Shown: positions 17,094 through 26,191, counted from the stretch's first letter. The stretch: DNA of 64,000 nucleotides from Actinoallomurus liliacearum (GCF_039542035.1 NZ_BAABHJ010000008.1:186001-250000); one strand, 5' to 3'. Program-made: numbers and translations. The notes: generated from the letters alone by a model not told the origin.

Positions 17094-18347
17094 TCAGTCC
17101 TGGGTTCGGGTGTCGACCATCCCGCCGGCGACCGTACGGTTCGTGTTCGGGTCGAGGAGGATGAAGCTGCCGGTGGTGCGGTTCCTCGCGTAGTCGTCGC
17201 ACATGATGGGCTGCGCCGTGCGCAACTTGATCCGGCCGATGTCGTTCGGACCGAGCGAGTCGGTGTTCTGGCGGTGCAGGGAGTTCACGTCGACCCGGTA
17301 GACGATCTCGCGGAGCTGGGCACGGACGCTGCGGCTCGTGTGCTTCAGGACCAGGCGCGCGCCCGGCTGCACCGGCGTGCTGTCCATCCAGGAGACCATC
17401 GCGTCGACGTCCTGCGTGACCACGGGATGGTTCCCCGGCCGGCAGATGAGGTCGCCGCGGGCGACGTCCAGGTCGTCGGCCAGCCGCAGCGTCACCGACA
17501 TGGGCGGGAACGCCTCGTCGATCGGGCCTTCGGCGGTGTCGATCGACTCGACGCGGCTGCTCATGCCGCTCGGCAGCACCAGGACCTCGTCGCCCGGCCG
17601 GAAGACGCCACCGGCGACCTGACCGGCGTAGCCTCGGTAGTCGTGGAAGTCGTCCGAGCGCGGGCGCACGACGTACTGCACCGGGAACCGCGCGTCCACC
17701 ATGTTGCGGTCGGAACGGATGTGCACCGTCTCCAGGTGGTCGAGGATCGTGCCGCCGTGGTGCCAGTCCATCGTGTCCGAGGGGGTCACCACGTTGTCCC
17801 CGCGGAGCGCCGAGATGGGGATGAACGCCAGGTCGGGCACCCGCAGACGGGTCATGAACCGCGAGCACTCCTCCCGCAGGCGGTCGAAGTCGGCCTGCCG
17901 GTAGTCGACGAGGTCCATCTTGTTCACCGCGATCAGCCAGTGCGGCACGCCGAGGAGCGATAGCAGGAAGGCGTGCCGCCGGGTCTGTTCGGTGAGTCCG
18001 GTCCGGACGTCGACGAGCAGCAGCGCGAGGTCGGCGACCGAGGCGCCGCAGACCATGTTCCGGGTGTACTGCACGTGCCCGGGCGCGTCGGCGATGATGA
18101 ACTTGCGGCGGGACGTGCTGAAGTAGCGGTAGGCGACGTCGATGGTGATGCCCTGTTCCCGCTCGGCGCGCAGGCCGTCGGTCAGGAGCGCGAGGTTGGT
18201 CTCCTCCAGCCCCATGCGGGTGCTGGAGCGGGCGACCGCCTCGATCTGGTCCTCGGTGATGGACTCGGTGTCGTAGAGCAGACGCCCGATCAGCGTGCTC
18301 TTGCCGTCGTCGACCGAGCCGGCGGTCACGAAGGTGAGCAGTTCCAT
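17094..18347 (-). CDS. cysN: Sulfate adenylyltransferase subunit 1 (GTPase)
   Basis: A 417-residue EF-Tu-like GTPase. With CysD it drives synthesis of adenosine 5'-phosphosulfate (APS) from ATP and sulfate. GTPase motifs: GSVDDGKST (10-18), DAPGH and NKMD; the C-terminal beta-barrels run to residue 417. There is no C-terminal APS-kinase (CysC) domain of the kind fused in mycobacterial CysNC, and no cysC gene is in the window. The ATG overlaps the cysD stop by one base (TGATG). Location next to a sulfotransferase-bearing secondary metabolite cluster suggests it supplies activated sulfate there rather than, or besides, cysteine synthesis. Confidence 0.95.
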   Translation of the reverse strand: MELLTFVTAGSVDDGKSTLIGRLLYDTESITEDQIEAVARSSTRMGLEETNLALLTDGLRAEREQGITIDVAYRYFSTSRRKFIIADAPGHVQYTRNMVCGASVADLALLLVDVRTGLTEQTRRHAFLLSLLGVPHWLIAVNKMDLVDYRQADFDRLREECSRFMTRLRVPDLAFIPISALRGDNVVTPSDTMDWHHGGTILDHLETVHIRSDRNMVDARFPVQYVVRPRSDDFHDYRGYAGQVAGGVFRPGDEVLVLPSGMSSRVESIDTAEGPIDEAFPPMSVTLRLADDLDVARGDLICRPGNHPVVTQDVDAMVSWMDSTPVQPGARLVLKHTSRSVRAQLREIVYRVDVNSLHRQNTDSLGPNDIGRIKLRTAQPIMCDDYARNRTTGSFILLDPNTNRTVAGGMVDTRTQD

Positions 18348-19258
18348 CAGAAGTAGCCCTCCCGCTTGCGGTCCTCCATGGCGGACTCGGCGAACCGGTC
18401 GTCGGCGCGCGTCGCGCCGCGTTCGCTGAGCCGGGAACGTGCCATCTCCTCGATCACCTCGGCCGGGGTGCTCGCGTCGCTCTCGATCGCGCCGGTGCAG
18501 GTCATGTCGCCGACCGTCCGGAAGCGCACCCGCATCTCGCGCGCCTCCTCGCCCTCCTCCTGCGGGAGGAAGGGATTCTGCGCGAACAGCATGCCGTCGC
18601 GGCTGAGGACGGGCCGGTGGTGCGCGTAGTAGAGCGCCGGCAGCGCGACCTCGTACCGCTCGATGTACTGCCAGACGTCGGCCTCGGTCCAGTTGGACAG
18701 CGGGAAGACGCGCAGGTTCTCCCCCGGCGCGATCGTGGCGTTGTGCAGGGTCCACAGCTCGGGCCGCTGGTCTCGCGGGTCCCACTGCCCGAACTCGTCG
18801 CGCAGCGAGAAGATCCGTTCCTTGGCGCGGGCCTTCTCCTCGTCGCGCCGTCCGCCGCCGAACAGGGCGTCGAAGCGGTGCTCGGTGACCGCCTCGACCA
18901 GGGCGGTGCCCTGCAGGCGGTTGCGGCTGACGGTTCCGGGCGGCTCGGTGAGCCGGCCGTCACTGATCATGTCCGGCATCGAGACGACGACCAGCCGTAT
19001 ACCGAGGTCGGCGAGGAACTTGTCGCGGTACTCGATGACCTCGGGGAAGTTGTGCCCGGTGTCCACGTGCAGCGCGGGGAACGGCACGGGCGCCGGCCAG
19101 AACGCGCGGCGCGCCAGGTGCGCCATGACGGCGGAGTCCTTGCCCCCGGAGAACAGCATCGCGGGGTTCTGCAGTTCGGCGGCGACCTCGCGCATCACGA
19201 AGATCGCCTGCGCTTCCAGTACTTCGAGATGGGACAGGTGCAGATCTTTCTCGACCAT
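18347..19258 (-). CDS. cysD: Sulfate adenylyltransferase subunit 2
   Basis: A 303-residue PP-loop ATP pyrophosphatase. It carries SGGKDS at residues 37-42, the sulfate-site stretch HVDTGHNFPEVIEYRD and a C-terminal REGYF typical of CysD. The start at 19258 has GGAGGG in front; the open frame extends upstream without a signal. First gene of the leftward operon cysD-cysN-regulator. It diverges from the M20 peptidase gene over a 364-base regulatory gap. Confidence 0.95.
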   Translation of the reverse strand: MVEKDLHLSHLEVLEAQAIFVMREVAAELQNPAMLFSGGKDSAVMAHLARRAFWPAPVPFPALHVDTGHNFPEVIEYRDKFLADLGIRLVVVSMPDMISDGRLTEPPGTVSRNRLQGTALVEAVTEHRFDALFGGGRRDEEKARAKERIFSLRDEFGQWDPRDQRPELWTLHNATIAPGENLRVFPLSNWTEADVWQYIERYEVALPALYYAHHRPVLSRDGMLFAQNPFLPQEEGEEAREMRVRFRTVGDMTCTGAIESDASTPAEVIEEMARSRLSERGATRADDRFAESAMEDRKREGYF

Positions 19259-19622
19259 CGGCCCTCCACGGATTGACCCTGCAGCGAGGTACCCAGCAAT
19301 GTCGAAATAAACACGAATCACGACCAATACCCAAAACGTTCACTTTGCCAGTGACCCGATGTTTATACGCCCAGTAATCCCACTTCACCGGCCGCGATGT
19401 TGATCTTGAATGACCGGGAAAGACGTACGTCAAGACCCGTGATCCGTCGTCATCACCGCGTCCAAATATCTCCCCGAAAAGGCGCGAAGCGGCTGACCTT
19501 GCCAACGATGTATCAGCGTTAGGCTCCTCTTAGTCCCCATCCGATACGGCGCAGGTAGCGGCGTTGATGCCGCTTTTCCGGCGCCCGTACACCGCCATTT
19601 TCGGTCAACCGAAGGGTCACGC
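19259..19622. promoter_or_regulatory. Divergent promoter region of the cysDN and M20/tailoring operons
   Basis: A 364-base gap without a gene. It is much lower in GC than its surroundings (GAAATAAACACGAATCACGA, CAAATATCTCCCC, CCATTTTCGG). A small inverted repeat TCACTTTGCCAGTGA lies at about 19340-19354 on the cysD side, and a GCGGC/GCCGC hairpin near 19558-19573 in the leader of the rightward gene. The rightward SD is GAAGGG just before 19623. The length and base composition suggest promoters for both operons with operator sites; no specific regulator site can be named. Confidence 0.5.
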
Positions 19623-20957
19623 ATGCCTGACCGACTCGACACGGCGGCCGACCCGGTGACGCTGACGCAACGACTGATCCGGTACGACACGACGAACCCT
19701 CCGGGGAACGAGGCGGCGTGCGTGGAGTTCGTCGCCGGCCTCGCCGCCGACGCCGGACTGCCGCATCGCCTCGTCGCCGCACAGCCCGACCGGCCGAACC
19801 TGCTGATCCGGCTCCCGGGCCGCGGCGCGGCGCCGGGCCTGCTCATGCACGCCCACGTCGACGTCGTCCCCACCAAGGACCAGCAGTGGTCGTACCCGCC
19901 GTTCGACGGCGCCGTCCGCGACGGTCACGTCTGGGGGCGCGGCTCGCTCGACATGAAGGGCGGCCTCGCCATGATGCTCACGGCTATGCTGCGCCTGCAC
20001 GCCGAGGGGGTCCGGCCGGCGGGCGACGTACTGCTCGCGGTCGTGCCCGACGAGGAGGCGGGCAGCGCGGTCGGCGCGCGGTACCTCGTCGACCGCCACC
20101 CCGAACTGTTCGACGGCATGCGGTACGCCGTCGGCGAGGACGGCGGAGCGGACCTCGAACTGGACGGCGCCGTACGCCTCCACCCCATCGTCGTCGCGGA
20201 GAAACGGGCCTGCTGGCTGCGGATCACGCTGCGCGGACCCGGCGGGCACGCGTCCCGCGTCGCGCTCCCCGACAGCCCGGTGCGCCGGTTGACCCGCCTG
20301 CTGGACGCGATCGAGCCCGGCGGCCTGCCGCCCGTGCTCACGCCGACCGCCGACCGGATGCTGCGCGAGCTGAGCGCCGCGCTGCCCGAACCGCAGGCCG
20401 CCGTCTTCGAGCGGCTGCGCGCCGACCCGGCCGACGAGAGCGCCCTCGGCGAGCTGTCGGCGGCGGACGCGCAGTACCTCCGCTCGATCCTGCGGCACTC
20501 GGTCAACGCGACGGTCGTCCGGGCCGGTACGGCGACGAACGTCCTGCCGGAGGAGATGACCGTCGAGCTCGACTGCCGCGCCCTCCCGGGCGGCTTCGGC
20601 GCGGCGGACTTCGTCGCGGCGCTGTCCGAACGGGTCGGCGCCGACCTCGACGCCGAGGTGATCGTGGAGGGCGAGGCGATGCCGGAACCGGAGTTCGGCC
20701 CCTTCTACGACCAGCTCGCCGAGGTGCTGCGCGCCGCCGATCCGGACGGGGTCCCGGTGCCGATGGTCACGACCGCGTCCACCGACGCCCGCCTCTTCCC
20801 CCGGCTCGGCATCGCCTGTTACGGATGGCTGCCCCTCATGCTGCCCGCCGGCTCGGGCTACCGGGGCCTGCTGCACCGGCCGGACGAGCGCGTCCCGGTC
20901 GATGCGCTGCGGTTCGGGGCCTCCTGCTTCGCCGATCTGCTCCGCGGCTACCGGTGA
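19623..20957 (+). CDS. M20 family metallopeptidase / deacylase
   Basis: A 444-residue M20 (ArgE/DapE/CPG2-like) hydrolase. Metal ligands are visible as MHAHVDVVP (His78, Asp80), GSLDMKGG (Asp110) and DEEAGS (Glu144/145); the lid domain has RGPGGHASRVALP. Family members remove acyl or carrier groups from amino acids. It heads a rightward run of tightly spaced genes (GNAT, unknown, BtrH-like, DegT), and a second M20 domain occurs at 32.7 kb, so this enzyme may release or trim a different cluster intermediate, or act in self-protection. The exact substrate is unknown. Confidence 0.88.
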   Translation: MPDRLDTAADPVTLTQRLIRYDTTNPPGNEAACVEFVAGLAADAGLPHRLVAAQPDRPNLLIRLPGRGAAPGLLMHAHVDVVPTKDQQWSYPPFDGAVRDGHVWGRGSLDMKGGLAMMLTAMLRLHAEGVRPAGDVLLAVVPDEEAGSAVGARYLVDRHPELFDGMRYAVGEDGGADLELDGAVRLHPIVVAEKRACWLRITLRGPGGHASRVALPDSPVRRLTRLLDAIEPGGLPPVLTPTADRMLRELSAALPEPQAAVFERLRADPADESALGELSAADAQYLRSILRHSVNATVVRAGTATNVLPEEMTVELDCRALPGGFGAADFVAALSERVGADLDAEVIVEGEAMPEPEFGPFYDQLAEVLRAADPDGVPVPMVTTASTDARLFPRLGIACYGWLPLMLPAGSGYRGLLHRPDERVPVDALRFGASCFADLLRGYR

Positions 20958-20962
20958 GGACG

Positions 20963-21907
20963 ATGAGCGACCTGAAGCGGCCGCCCACGACGGCGGCAGG
21001 AGACCTCGAGCCGGACCCGGACGGCCTGGAGTTCGTCCGGCTCGACGGCGACGAGGTGACGATCAGCAAGTGGGCCGGCGTGGTCGCGGTGATCACGCGG
21101 CAGGCGTACGACGGATCGGACCCGATCCACGGACTGCCCCCGCCGGACGGGTCCCGGGACACCGCCGCCGAGGTCGCCGACGAGCTGCGGGCCGGGATCG
21201 GCGTCTGGCTCGCGCTGACGCCGGACGGCACTCCCGCGGGCGCGACCCGTGTCCGCGCGCACGAGGCCGGGTACTGGGAGGTCAGCCGCGTCGCCACCGC
21301 GCCGGCCGGCAAGAAGCGCGGCGTGGCGCGCCGGCTGCTCCGCGCCATCGAGGACGCGGCGCGGGACGCCGCGGTCCCCCGGGTCCGGCTGAACGCCGTC
21401 GTCGAGCGCTGCCTGCCGTCGTTCTACGCGGCGCTCGGCTACCGGGTGGTCACGCACTGGCCGAGTCCCGACAAGCCGCTCACCGAGGTGACCATGGAGC
21501 GGGACCCGGCGACGCCCTGGGAGCCGGACCCCTTTCCCTGGACCGCCATGCCGCCGCCCGCCGCGCCGGTCGTCTGCTGGCTCACCGACCCCGCCGGGCT
21601 GTGGGCCGTGGTCGTCGACGACGCGGACGACGTGTCCGCGGCGGTGCGCGCCGCGAGCGCCCGGCTGGTGAGCGGCGGCGTCCCCGCCGTACGGCTCGCG
21701 GGCGTCGACCTGCCCACCGAGCACGCGCCCGACCCGCAGGAGCTCCTCGCCGGGATCGGCGAGGAGGGGGCCGACGTGCGGTACGCGGGCCCGGTCCGCG
21801 CCTCGGTGCCCGCGCACGTGGCCCCGCGCACCGTCCATCCCGAGTACCACGCGTTCTGGCGGCTGCCGCCGGGCCGCGAAGCAGAGATCTCCCCCTGGAG
21901 GTGGTGA
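20963..21907 (+). CDS. GNAT-family N-acyltransferase with extra C-terminal domain
   Basis: A 314-residue protein. Residues ~15-175 form a GNAT domain: substrate/strand region GVWLALTPDGTPAGATRVR, the acetyl-CoA loop VATAPAGKKRGVARRLLRAIED and FYAALGYRVVTHW. Residues ~190-314 are an additional alpha/beta domain that I do not recognise. The ATG at 20963 is preferred (GGTGA five bases upstream); an in-frame GTG at 20954 would overlap the M20 stop. Position in the tailoring operon suggests N-acylation of a product or precursor, possibly for resistance. That role is inference. Confidence 0.75.
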   Translation: MSDLKRPPTTAAGDLEPDPDGLEFVRLDGDEVTISKWAGVVAVITRQAYDGSDPIHGLPPPDGSRDTAAEVADELRAGIGVWLALTPDGTPAGATRVRAHEAGYWEVSRVATAPAGKKRGVARRLLRAIEDAARDAAVPRVRLNAVVERCLPSFYAALGYRVVTHWPSPDKPLTEVTMERDPATPWEPDPFPWTAMPPPAAPVVCWLTDPAGLWAVVVDDADDVSAAVRAASARLVSGGVPAVRLAGVDLPTEHAPDPQELLAGIGEEGADVRYAGPVRASVPAHVAPRTVHPEYHAFWRLPPGREAEISPWRW

Positions 21908-21910
21908 CCC

Positions 21911-22510
21911 TTGACGTCCGTTCGGCAGGAGACGACCGGGTCGATGACCCAGGTCGACCTGACCTCCTTCTTCGACAACACCGGGCTCACCGGGCGGGAC
22001 GACCTGTCCGGCGGCGCCTTCAACATCTGGCGTAACACCTTCCCGGCCGAGGAGCTGCCCGGCGAGCCGCCGACCGTGCTCGGCGGCGTGCCGTTCCGGT
22101 TCCCCGACCGCGGTCCCTCGGGGGCGGACAACGTGCGCTGCGCGGGCCAGCTCGTGCCCGTGCCACCCGGCCGGTACGACTGGGTCTACCTCGTCGCCGC
22201 CGCCGAGCGCCGTACGGAGGACTTCGTCCTGCTGCACTACGCGGACGGCGCGATCGACCCGGAGTGGCTGCGCGTGTCCGACTTCTGGCCGGAGACCGAC
22301 CCCCGCTTCGGCGAACGCCACGGGCTGCGCTGCCGGGCCCTGCACTACCCCCGGCACGTGCAGGAACGGATGGGCCCGGCGATCTGGCGGGAACGGGTGC
22401 CCGTGCCCCGCGAGACACCGCTCACCGCGATCCGGCTGCCCGACAACCCGGCCGTCCACGTGTTCGCCATGACGCTGCTGCCCGTGACCGAGGAGGTGGG
22501 CGCGCCGTGA
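21911..22510 (+). CDS. Protein of unknown family in the tailoring operon
   Basis: A 199-residue soluble protein, no signal peptide or membrane helix. Its content of beta-prone segments (VPVPPGRYDWVYLVAAAERR, DFVLLHYADG, VHVFAMTLLPV) suggests a jelly-roll or galactose-binding-like sandwich. The TTG start follows an excellent SD, GGAGGTGGTGA (21897-21907); an ATG at 21944 lacks one. It overlaps the BtrH-like gene by GTGA. I cannot assign a function. Because its neighbours are biosynthetic, it is a candidate for an uncharacterised step such as ring closure, to be tested. Confidence 0.7.
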   Translation: MTSVRQETTGSMTQVDLTSFFDNTGLTGRDDLSGGAFNIWRNTFPAEELPGEPPTVLGGVPFRFPDRGPSGADNVRCAGQLVPVPPGRYDWVYLVAAAERRTEDFVLLHYADGAIDPEWLRVSDFWPETDPRFGERHGLRCRALHYPRHVQERMGPAIWRERVPVPRETPLTAIRLPDNPAVHVFAMTLLPVTEEVGAP

Positions 22511-23526
22511 AGGTCGTCCTCGACGGCGTACGGCCCTGGCGCCACGATCTGGCGGGCTGCCTGCACGCCTGTGCCGCCACGCTGCTCGCCCACCAGGGCC
22601 TGCCCCCGCTCGACGCGCTCGGCGCGGCGTGGGGCTTCTACTACCCGCCGGGCGACTTCCGGCAGGAGGAGTACTACTACCCGTGCCGGCCGGGATCCTC
22701 CCTGCTGTCGGCGATCGCGCCGTACCATCCGGTCACGTCGCGGTGGCACCTGCCCGGAGACGCCGACCGCGGCTGGGCCGAGGTCCGCGACCAGGTCGCC
22801 GCCGGCACCCCCGTCGCGGTCGCGGTGGACAACTTCGAGCTGCCCTTCCGGCCCGCCTACCAGGACGTGCACGCCAACCACATGGTCATCGTGTACGGCT
22901 TCGACGACGAGGAGCGGACCGCCCGCGTCCTCGACACGGTCCCCCCGCGCTTCGACGGCGACCTGCCGATCGAGGTCCTCACCGCCGCCCGGCACTCCGG
23001 CAACGAGGCGCAGCACGACCGGGACATGTTCTTCGCCGAGAGCCCGATCGCGGACCGCTGGCTCGAGGTCACGGTGGACCACGCGCGGCTCCGGCCCGTC
23101 GACCGGGAGGTCGTCACCGCGCGCCTGCTGCGCAACCTCGCCGGGTTCACCGCCCCCGACGACGGCGACGACCACGTGGGACTGCCCGGCCTGGAGAGCT
23201 TCCTGCGCGGCATGGAGCAGCGGCTCGTCCGCGGCGACGAGGTCGCCGACGAGCTGTTCGTCGTGGCCGGCGGGGTGCTGGCCACGACGGCGCTGCACGC
23301 CGACTGGCTGACCGACGCCGGGCGCGAACTCGACGCGCCGTTCCTCCGCGAACTGGGCCGGACCGTGGACCGCGTCGCGCACCACTGGACCGCCCTGCGC
23401 ATCACCGCCGCCCTCACGCGCAAGGGGGACGTCTCCCCCCGCCGGCTCCGCCGGCGGCACGACGCGATCCTCGGCGCGACCGAGCAGGCCCTGTACCAGA
23501 CCGAGGCCGTGCTGGCCGACCTATGA
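22507..23526 (+). CDS. BtrH-like acyltransferase / papain-fold protein
   Basis: A 339-residue protein similar to the BtrH N-terminal family. The putative nucleophile is in HDLAGCLHACAATLL (Cys18 or Cys22) and the partner His in VHANHMVIVYGFDDE, an arrangement as in papain-like enzymes. In butirosin biosynthesis BtrH moves an aminoacyl group from an acyl carrier protein to an amine. Here it could offload a carrier- or NRPS-bound acyl group onto an amino acceptor. GTG start overlaps the previous stop by four bases; the DegT aminotransferase follows 12 bases on. Family call moderately sure, reaction inferred. Confidence 0.72.
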   Translation: MKVVLDGVRPWRHDLAGCLHACAATLLAHQGLPPLDALGAAWGFYYPPGDFRQEEYYYPCRPGSSLLSAIAPYHPVTSRWHLPGDADRGWAEVRDQVAAGTPVAVAVDNFELPFRPAYQDVHANHMVIVYGFDDEERTARVLDTVPPRFDGDLPIEVLTAARHSGNEAQHDRDMFFAESPIADRWLEVTVDHARLRPVDREVVTARLLRNLAGFTAPDDGDDHVGLPGLESFLRGMEQRLVRGDEVADELFVVAGGVLATTALHADWLTDAGRELDAPFLRELGRTVDRVAHHWTALRITAALTRKGDVSPRRLRRRHDAILGATEQALYQTEAVLADL

Positions 23527-23538
23527 CCGGGAGTGACC

Positions 23539-24858
23539 ATGGACAAGCTCGCGATGCTCGGCGGCACGCGGACCGTTCCGCGTGACCGCCGTATCCCCAA
23601 GTGGCCGGTGGTCACCCCGGACGACGAGGAGGCCGTACGCCGCGTGCTGGCGAGCGGCCGCTTCACCACCGCCTCGTCCGGCGAGAAGGAGATCGCGGGG
23701 CTCGAACGGGAGTGGGCGCGGGAGACCGGCACCCGGCACTGCGTCGCCGTCAGCAACGGCACCACGGCGCTGTCCCTCGCCCTCGCGGCGGCCGGGATCG
23801 GGCCGGGCGACGAGGTGATCGTGCCCGCGCTGAGCTTCATCGCCTCCGCGATCGCGCCCCTGCACGTGTTCGCCGTCCCGGTGTTCGCCGACATCGACCC
23901 GGTGACGTTCAACGTCGACCCGGCGGCCGTCGAGGCGGCCGTGACGCCGCGGACCAAGGCCGTCATCGTGGTCCACCTGCACGGGCTGCCCGCCGACCTC
24001 ACCGAGCTCATGGCGGTGGCCGAGCGGCACGGCCTCACGGTGATCGAGGATGCCGCCCAGGCCCACGGCGCGCGCTACCACGACCGGCCGGCCGGCTCGT
24101 TCGGCGCGATCAACACCTTCAGCCTGAACGTCAGCAAGAACCTCGCCACCTGCGGGGAGGGCGGCCTGGTCACGACCGACGACGCCGACCTGTACCAGCG
24201 GGCGACGATGATGCGGCAGTTCGGCGAGGTGATCCCGCGCCGCGGGTCGCGCAGCTACGTCTCCCACCTGCTCGGCTGGAACCACAAGCCGGCCGCGATC
24301 CAGTGCGCCTTCACGCGCAGCCGGCTCGCGCGGTTCGGGCACGAGTCCGAGCTGCGCGACCAGAACGTCCGGCACTTCCTCGGCCGGCTCGCGGAGCTGC
24401 CCTGGCTGCACGTCCCCACCGCGCCGGACGACCGCACCCACGTGTGGCACATCCTGCGGTTCCGGATCGACCCCGAACCCTTCGGCCTCGGCCCGGAGTT
24501 CGCCGGGCCGCTCCGCTCGGTCGTCATGCGCGCCCTGCGGGCCGAGGGAGTGCCCGCGACGCACTACCAGCTGATGCCGCTCCCGGCGCAGCGGCTGTTC
24601 CAGTCGCCGCTGCCGGGCGTCGACCGCAAGTACCGCGGCGAGGACCACCCGAACACGCTCCGGGTGATCGACGGCTCGTTCACCATCCAGAAGGCGCACC
24701 TCCATCCGGACGCCCGCCCGCTCCTCGACCTGTACGCCGACGCCGCCACCAAACTCTGGGAGAACCGCGACGTCATAGCGGCAGAGGCGAAGTCTTTGGA
24801 TTACATGCCACCGTGGCGCGAGGCCGAGCAGATCGCCGACGCCGAGTGGGAGGGCTGA
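23539..24858 (+). CDS. DegT/DnrJ/EryC1/StrS family PLP aminotransferase
   Basis: A 439-residue sensory-type aminotransferase. The PLP lysine is Lys200 in SLNVSKNLATCGEGG; the cofactor aspartate is in VIEDAAQAHGARY (~171); SNGTTALSLAL contacts the phosphate. Such enzymes aminate keto sugars, cyclitols or other ketones with Glu/Gln as donor. In this cluster the natural substrate would be the ketone made when the transketolase extends a carrier-bound semialdehyde by two carbons. ATG at 23539 has GGGAG five bases upstream. A hairpin repeat begins 16 bases after the stop and probably ends transcription. Confidence 0.9.
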   Translation: MDKLAMLGGTRTVPRDRRIPKWPVVTPDDEEAVRRVLASGRFTTASSGEKEIAGLEREWARETGTRHCVAVSNGTTALSLALAAAGIGPGDEVIVPALSFIASAIAPLHVFAVPVFADIDPVTFNVDPAAVEAAVTPRTKAVIVVHLHGLPADLTELMAVAERHGLTVIEDAAQAHGARYHDRPAGSFGAINTFSLNVSKNLATCGEGGLVTTDDADLYQRATMMRQFGEVIPRRGSRSYVSHLLGWNHKPAAIQCAFTRSRLARFGHESELRDQNVRHFLGRLAELPWLHVPTAPDDRTHVWHILRFRIDPEPFGLGPEFAGPLRSVVMRALRAEGVPATHYQLMPLPAQRLFQSPLPGVDRKYRGEDHPNTLRVIDGSFTIQKAHLHPDARPLLDLYADAATKLWENRDVIAAEAKSLDYMPPWREAEQIADAEWEG

Positions 24859-24874
24859 CCGCTCGCGAGATGTC

Positions 24875-24955
24875 GAGATCCCTGGCGTTCGCTGCCCTTA
24901 GAGAACAGTGAACGCCAGGGATCTTCACTGGCCGTCCCCCCGCTTGACCTCTACA
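24875..24955. repeat. Hairpin direct repeat, copy 1
   Basis: A perfect 14-bp inverted repeat GATCCCTGGCGTTC / GAACGCCAGGGATC occupies 24877-24890 and 24910-24923. A second, overlapping stem CAGTGAA (24906-24912) / TTCACTG (24924-24930) could form instead. The same ~75-base block, diverged in the loop, recurs at 27272-27347, so the two copies flank the MFS/LacI pair. This copy also sits where terminators for the DegT gene and the MFS gene would be expected. Confidence 0.85.
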
Positions 24956-26156
24956 CGGTTTCCTTGCTTGGCACCGCTCCGGCTGCTCTTCGTTTGAAAG
25001 CGACGGAGCGGGCGGTGGCGATGGTGACGGAGAGGCCGCAGACCGCCGTGACGGCGACCGCCGCGGGCAGCGCGCCGTGATCGACGAAGGTACCTCCGAT
25101 CGCTGCTCCAGCGGCGATGCCGATCTGGTAGGCGACGATGTAGACAGCGGAGGCGAGGTCCTTGCTGACGGCGGCGGTGCGCAGGACCGCGGCCTGCAGC
25201 ACCACGGGCATTCCACCGGCGGGCACGGCCCACAGCACGATCGCAGCGCCTGCGGCGAGATGGGAGTCGGCGCCGACGATCAGCAGTACGAGCATGCAGG
25301 CGGTCAGGCCGCCGGTGACGATCAGTGCGGTGGTTCGCGGATGACGGTCGACGTGCCGGCCGATCAGTGTCAACCCGAGCAGACCCGCTGTTCCGTGTGC
25401 GAAGAGGAGACTCGATGTCGTGGAGCCGGTGAGGTGCGCGTAGTGGGCGATGATCGCGGTGATGTAGGTGAACGCCGTGAAGTGCCCGAAAATCACGATC
25501 ATCGTGACCAGGTTGACGGAGATGAGGGATCGGTCGGTGACGGTCGACCGGACATCGGCCGGTCTTCGGCCTGACGTGGCCTCTTCCGGTGGCAGTGGGT
25601 CGATCGTGGCATGGATCACCGCTAGGGACAGTGCCGCGGCGCCGGCCACGGCGACGGCGGTGAGCCGCCATCCGGCCGTCGCGCCCAGCCATGAGGTCAG
25701 CGGCAGCCCGAACAGGAACGCGAGTGAGTTCCCCGCGAAGACCACCGCGGTGGCCCGGCCGGCCTGCTGCGGACCGAGCATGCGCGCGGCGATCGGGGCG
25801 ACGACCGACCAGAACACCCCGTGGCCCACGGCCGAGACCACCCGCGCGACCACCGCGACGCCGTAATTCGGGGCGACGGCCAGCAGCAGGTTGGACGCCG
25901 CGATCGCCGCCACCGGGACCAGGACCGCCGTCCGGCGATTCCAGCGAGCGGTCAGAGCGACCAGCGGCACCACCGTGACCGCGACCACGATCGCATACCC
26001 GGTGACCAACAGACCGATGGCCGAGTCGGGGACGGCGAAGCCGGCGGCCAGGTCGGGCAGCAGCGCCACCGGCAGGTTCTCCGAAGTCACTGACACGAAG
26101 CAGGCGCCACTGAGCGCTCCGAGGGCGACGCCCGCACGAGTCAACGTCATCCGCAT
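24951..26156 (-). CDS. MFS transporter, drug/sugar efflux type
   Basis: A 401-residue, 12-helix major facilitator protein. Helix 1 starts TRAGVALGALSGACFVSVTSENLPVALLPDL, close to the AraJ/SotB-like efflux branch, and a cytoplasmic loop LTARWNRRTAVLVP follows helix 2. The start at 26156 is chosen because a -10-like TATCGT on this strand places the transcript start at that ATG (leaderless). It diverges from a LacI-type repressor over 35 bases that contain a shared operator-like palindrome. Probably exports a sugar-like or cationic compound. Lower GC than the cluster genes on both sides, suggestive of separate origin. Confidence 0.85.
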   Translation of the reverse strand: MRMTLTRAGVALGALSGACFVSVTSENLPVALLPDLAAGFAVPDSAIGLLVTGYAIVVAVTVVPLVALTARWNRRTAVLVPVAAIAASNLLLAVAPNYGVAVVARVVSAVGHGVFWSVVAPIAARMLGPQQAGRATAVVFAGNSLAFLFGLPLTSWLGATAGWRLTAVAVAGAAALSLAVIHATIDPLPPEEATSGRRPADVRSTVTDRSLISVNLVTMIVIFGHFTAFTYITAIIAHYAHLTGSTTSSLLFAHGTAGLLGLTLIGRHVDRHPRTTALIVTGGLTACMLVLLIVGADSHLAAGAAIVLWAVPAGGMPVVLQAAVLRTAAVSKDLASAVYIVAYQIGIAAGAAIGGTFVDHGALPAAVAVTAVCGLSVTIATARSVAFKRRAAGAVPSKETV

Positions 26157-26157
26157 C

Positions 26158-26173
26158 TGTTTAACGATACACA
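26158..26173. promoter_or_regulatory. Putative LacI-family operator between divergent genes
   Basis: TGTTTAACGATACACA is an imperfect palindrome around a central CG, as in LacI-family operators. It overlaps the -10 region of the MFS gene. On the other strand TACCAT at 26180-26185 lies six bases before the LacI ATG (26192), so both divergent transcripts look leaderless. Confidence 0.5.
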
Positions 26174-26191
26174 TCCGGCTACCATGGGCCC

